A DNA stretch of 64,000 nt. Origin: Miltoncostaea sp963770865 (lineage in GTDB: Bacteria > Actinomycetota > Thermoleophilia > Miltoncostaeales > Miltoncostaeaceae). Positions 62,816-64,000 of the stretch are shown one piece after another. The stretch covers positions 1 through 64,000 of the forward strand of contig CAVYRD010000012.1 in NCBI GenBank assembly GCA_963770865.1, read 5' to 3'. Positions within the stretch are counted from its first letter, which is position 1. Each line of letters opens with the position of its first letter. The position numbers and the translations under genes were made by a program. Below the pieces are notes generated by a model, which had not been told where the DNA came from, ran no database searches, and was given only the letters and a program-made list of their open reading frames with translations.

Positions 62816-63837
62816 GGCGCGAGGACCCCCGCGTAGAGCGAGGTCAGCGCCCGGGCCTGGACCTCGAAGCCCAGCCCGTCGAGGAACGCCGCGCGGCCCG
62901 CGGCGCCCATCCGGGCGGCCTCGTCCCGGTCGCCGAGCAGGCGCTCGAGTGCCGCGGCGTGGGCGGCGGCGTCGGCCGGGGGCACTACCAGGCCGCACCC
63001 GGCGGCGCGGACCATGGCGCCCATGCGCCCGAGGTCGCTGGCCACCACCGGCCGTCCGGCGGCCATCGCCTCTACGAGCTTCGTGGGCACCGCGCGATCG
63101 TAGTTGCCGTGGCGCTGCAGCGGGATCCACGCCACGCGGCAGGCGGCCAGCAGGCCGGGGACCTCGGAGTGGTCCACCACCCCGAGGTGCTCCACGTTCG
63201 CGGGCATCTCGCCGGGGTCGCCGGGGCCGGCGAGCACCAGCCGCGCGCCGGGCGTGCCCACCCGCGGGAAGGCCTCGCGCATCACCTCCAGGCCGCGCAG
63301 CGGGCCGAGGCCGCCGACGTAGAGGGCCACCGGCTCCTCGGGCGGCGGGGCGGGCTCGGGGAACGCGTCGGACCAGGGCGAGTTGGTCACGGCCACGGCG
63401 CGGGCGCCCGAGGCGGCGAAGCGGGCCGCCAGGTCCTCGTTGGCCGTCACCACGCCGTCCAGGCGCCCGGCGGCCCAGCGCTCGGCCCGCTCGACCCCCA
63501 GCGCGAGCGGGCGGCGCAGCGGCGCGGGCAGCCAGCGCTTGGTGCGCGTCGTCTGGCCGAGGTACTCGTGGACGTCGTAGACCACCGGGCTGCCGGTCGT
63601 GCGCGCCAGCCAGAGCGCGGCGGGCAGCAGCTCGGGGTCGTGGACGTGGTAGAGGTCGGCGTCGCGGGCGCGGGCCTCCCGGGCCAGGCGCCAACCGGCG
63701 GCCAGGCGGCCGGCGCGGCGGATCGGCGCCTCCGGCGCGCCCACCCAGGCGTGGGCCCCCGCGCCGGCGGCCGCGCGGGCCTCCTTGTGGAAGATGCGCA
63801 CGTCGCGCGGCCGGTGGACGCTCGTGAGGTGCACCAC
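62812..63837 (-). CDS. Glycosyltransferase family 4 protein (open upstream)
   Basis: 341-aa GT-B fold transferase: VHLTSVHRPRDVRIFHKEA, DLYHVHDPELLPAALWL, YDVHEYLGQ, and C-terminal PTKLVEAMAAGRPVVASDLG. GTG at 63837 is the first canonical start, but the frame stays open to the window edge (see next feature), so the true N-terminus may lie outside. Stop overlaps the downstream transferase (GTGA). Confidence 0.82.
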   Translation of the reverse strand: MVHLTSVHRPRDVRIFHKEARAAAGAGAHAWVGAPEAPIRRAGRLAAGWRLAREARARDADLYHVHDPELLPAALWLARTTGSPVVYDVHEYLGQTTRTKRWLPAPLRRPLALGVERAERWAAGRLDGVVTANEDLAARFAASGARAVAVTNSPWSDAFPEPAPPPEEPVALYVGGLGPLRGLEVMREAFPRVGTPGARLVLAGPGDPGEMPANVEHLGVVDHSEVPGLLAACRVAWIPLQRHGNYDRAVPTKLVEAMAAGRPVVASDLGRMGAMVRAAGCGLVVPPADAAAHAAALERLLGDRDEAARMGAAGRAAFLDGLGFEVQARALTSLYAGVLAP

Positions 63838-64000
63838 GCGCCGCCCGTCCAGGCGCGCGCCCGCGGGCGGCGCCGCCGGCGACCCGGCCGGGCCGAGGGT
63901 CGCCCCGCGGGCCGTGAGCTCGTCCAGCAGGTCGCCCCACAGGGGGCCGTAGCCCGGCGCGCGGTCGTCGGCCAGGTAGGTGTTGTGCCACAGCAGGGCC
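63838..64000 (-). CDS. Partial polysaccharide-deacetylase-like tail, in frame with the glycosyltransferase
   Basis: The 54 codons before the glycosyltransferase start, read in the same frame, give LLWHNTYLADDRAPGYGPLW and GDLLDELTARGA, typical of the end of polysaccharide deacetylase-like proteins of surface-glycan clusters, then a proline-rich linker. No stop separates the two. Either a fusion or a lost stop by sequence error; cut by the window edge. Confidence 0.5.

Overview
The window looks like the chromosomal replication-origin region of a very GC-rich (roughly 70% or more by eye) bacterium, most compatible with Actinomycetota. GTG starts are abundant, ATGA/GTGA stop-start overlaps are frequent, several TAnnnT -10 boxes sit right before start codons (leaderless-type transcripts), and Ku, a lysine-rich 44-aa L34 and an actinobacterial SpoIIE/RsbW-type signalling set are present. 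A deep lineage such as Thermoleophilia is a guess from gene content and cannot be proven from this sequence alone.

Layout. 1-16.4 kb: the end of a complex I operon (nuoN), a TauE/SafE exporter split into two half genes, trehalose-phosphatase, PolX, an aldo/keto reductase, two L,D-transpeptidases, thioredoxin, an amino-acid-type binding protein, isoleucyl-tRNA synthetase with an altered HIGH motif, a HAD phosphatase, an alpha/beta hydrolase and a lipid kinase. 16.4-20 kb: a DJ-1/PfpI protein, a partner-switching pair (HATPase-STAS fusion and receiver-PP2C phosphatase) and a PilT-like protein whose ATPase residues are gone. 19.7-26.1 kb: a compact acc/fab operon (fabZ, a fabH missing its catalytic core, fabD, fabG, fabF, a dual-specificity phosphatase, accD, accA) without acpP. 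26-29 kb: nfeD, stomatin, ku. 29-33 kb: an accessory locus with an RTX-repeat secreted protein, an ER/SipW-type signal peptidase fused to a DUF5305-like domain, a decayed gene tail, and a protein joining an inactive tyrosine-recombinase domain to three PAS-like domains.

33-48.6 kb: the origin block gyrA-gyrB-dciA-recF-dnaN-dnaA and a GHKL-wHTH protein on the minus strand, an oriC candidate with a perfect DnaA box, then rpmH-rnpA-yidD-yidC-jag-parS-rsmG-parA-parB on the plus strand. 48.5-53 kb: a NarL-type two-component pair, tRNA-Ile(GAU), a bifunctional-nuclease-domain protein, chorismate mutase and tatA-tatC. 53-64 kb: an orphan ABC ATPase and a cell-surface polysaccharide cluster (UDP-xylose-synthase-like epimerase, MurJ-type flippase, two PQQ-type beta-propellers, Wzz, ATP-grasp enzyme, sugar-phosphate transferase, two glycosyltransferases and the edge of a deacetylase-like segment).

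At least fourteen single-base frame breaks in ten otherwise well-conserved genes (some essential, such as yidC and dciA) point to residual indel errors in the assembly rather than genuine decay; these genes are annotated across the break with the approximate site given. The most unusual real biology is the recombinase-PAS fusion, the pseudo-ATPase PilT homologue beside the partner-switching module, the core-deleted FabH inside an intact fab operon, the GXHH isoleucyl-tRNA synthetase and the GHKL-wHTH protein between oriC and dnaA.
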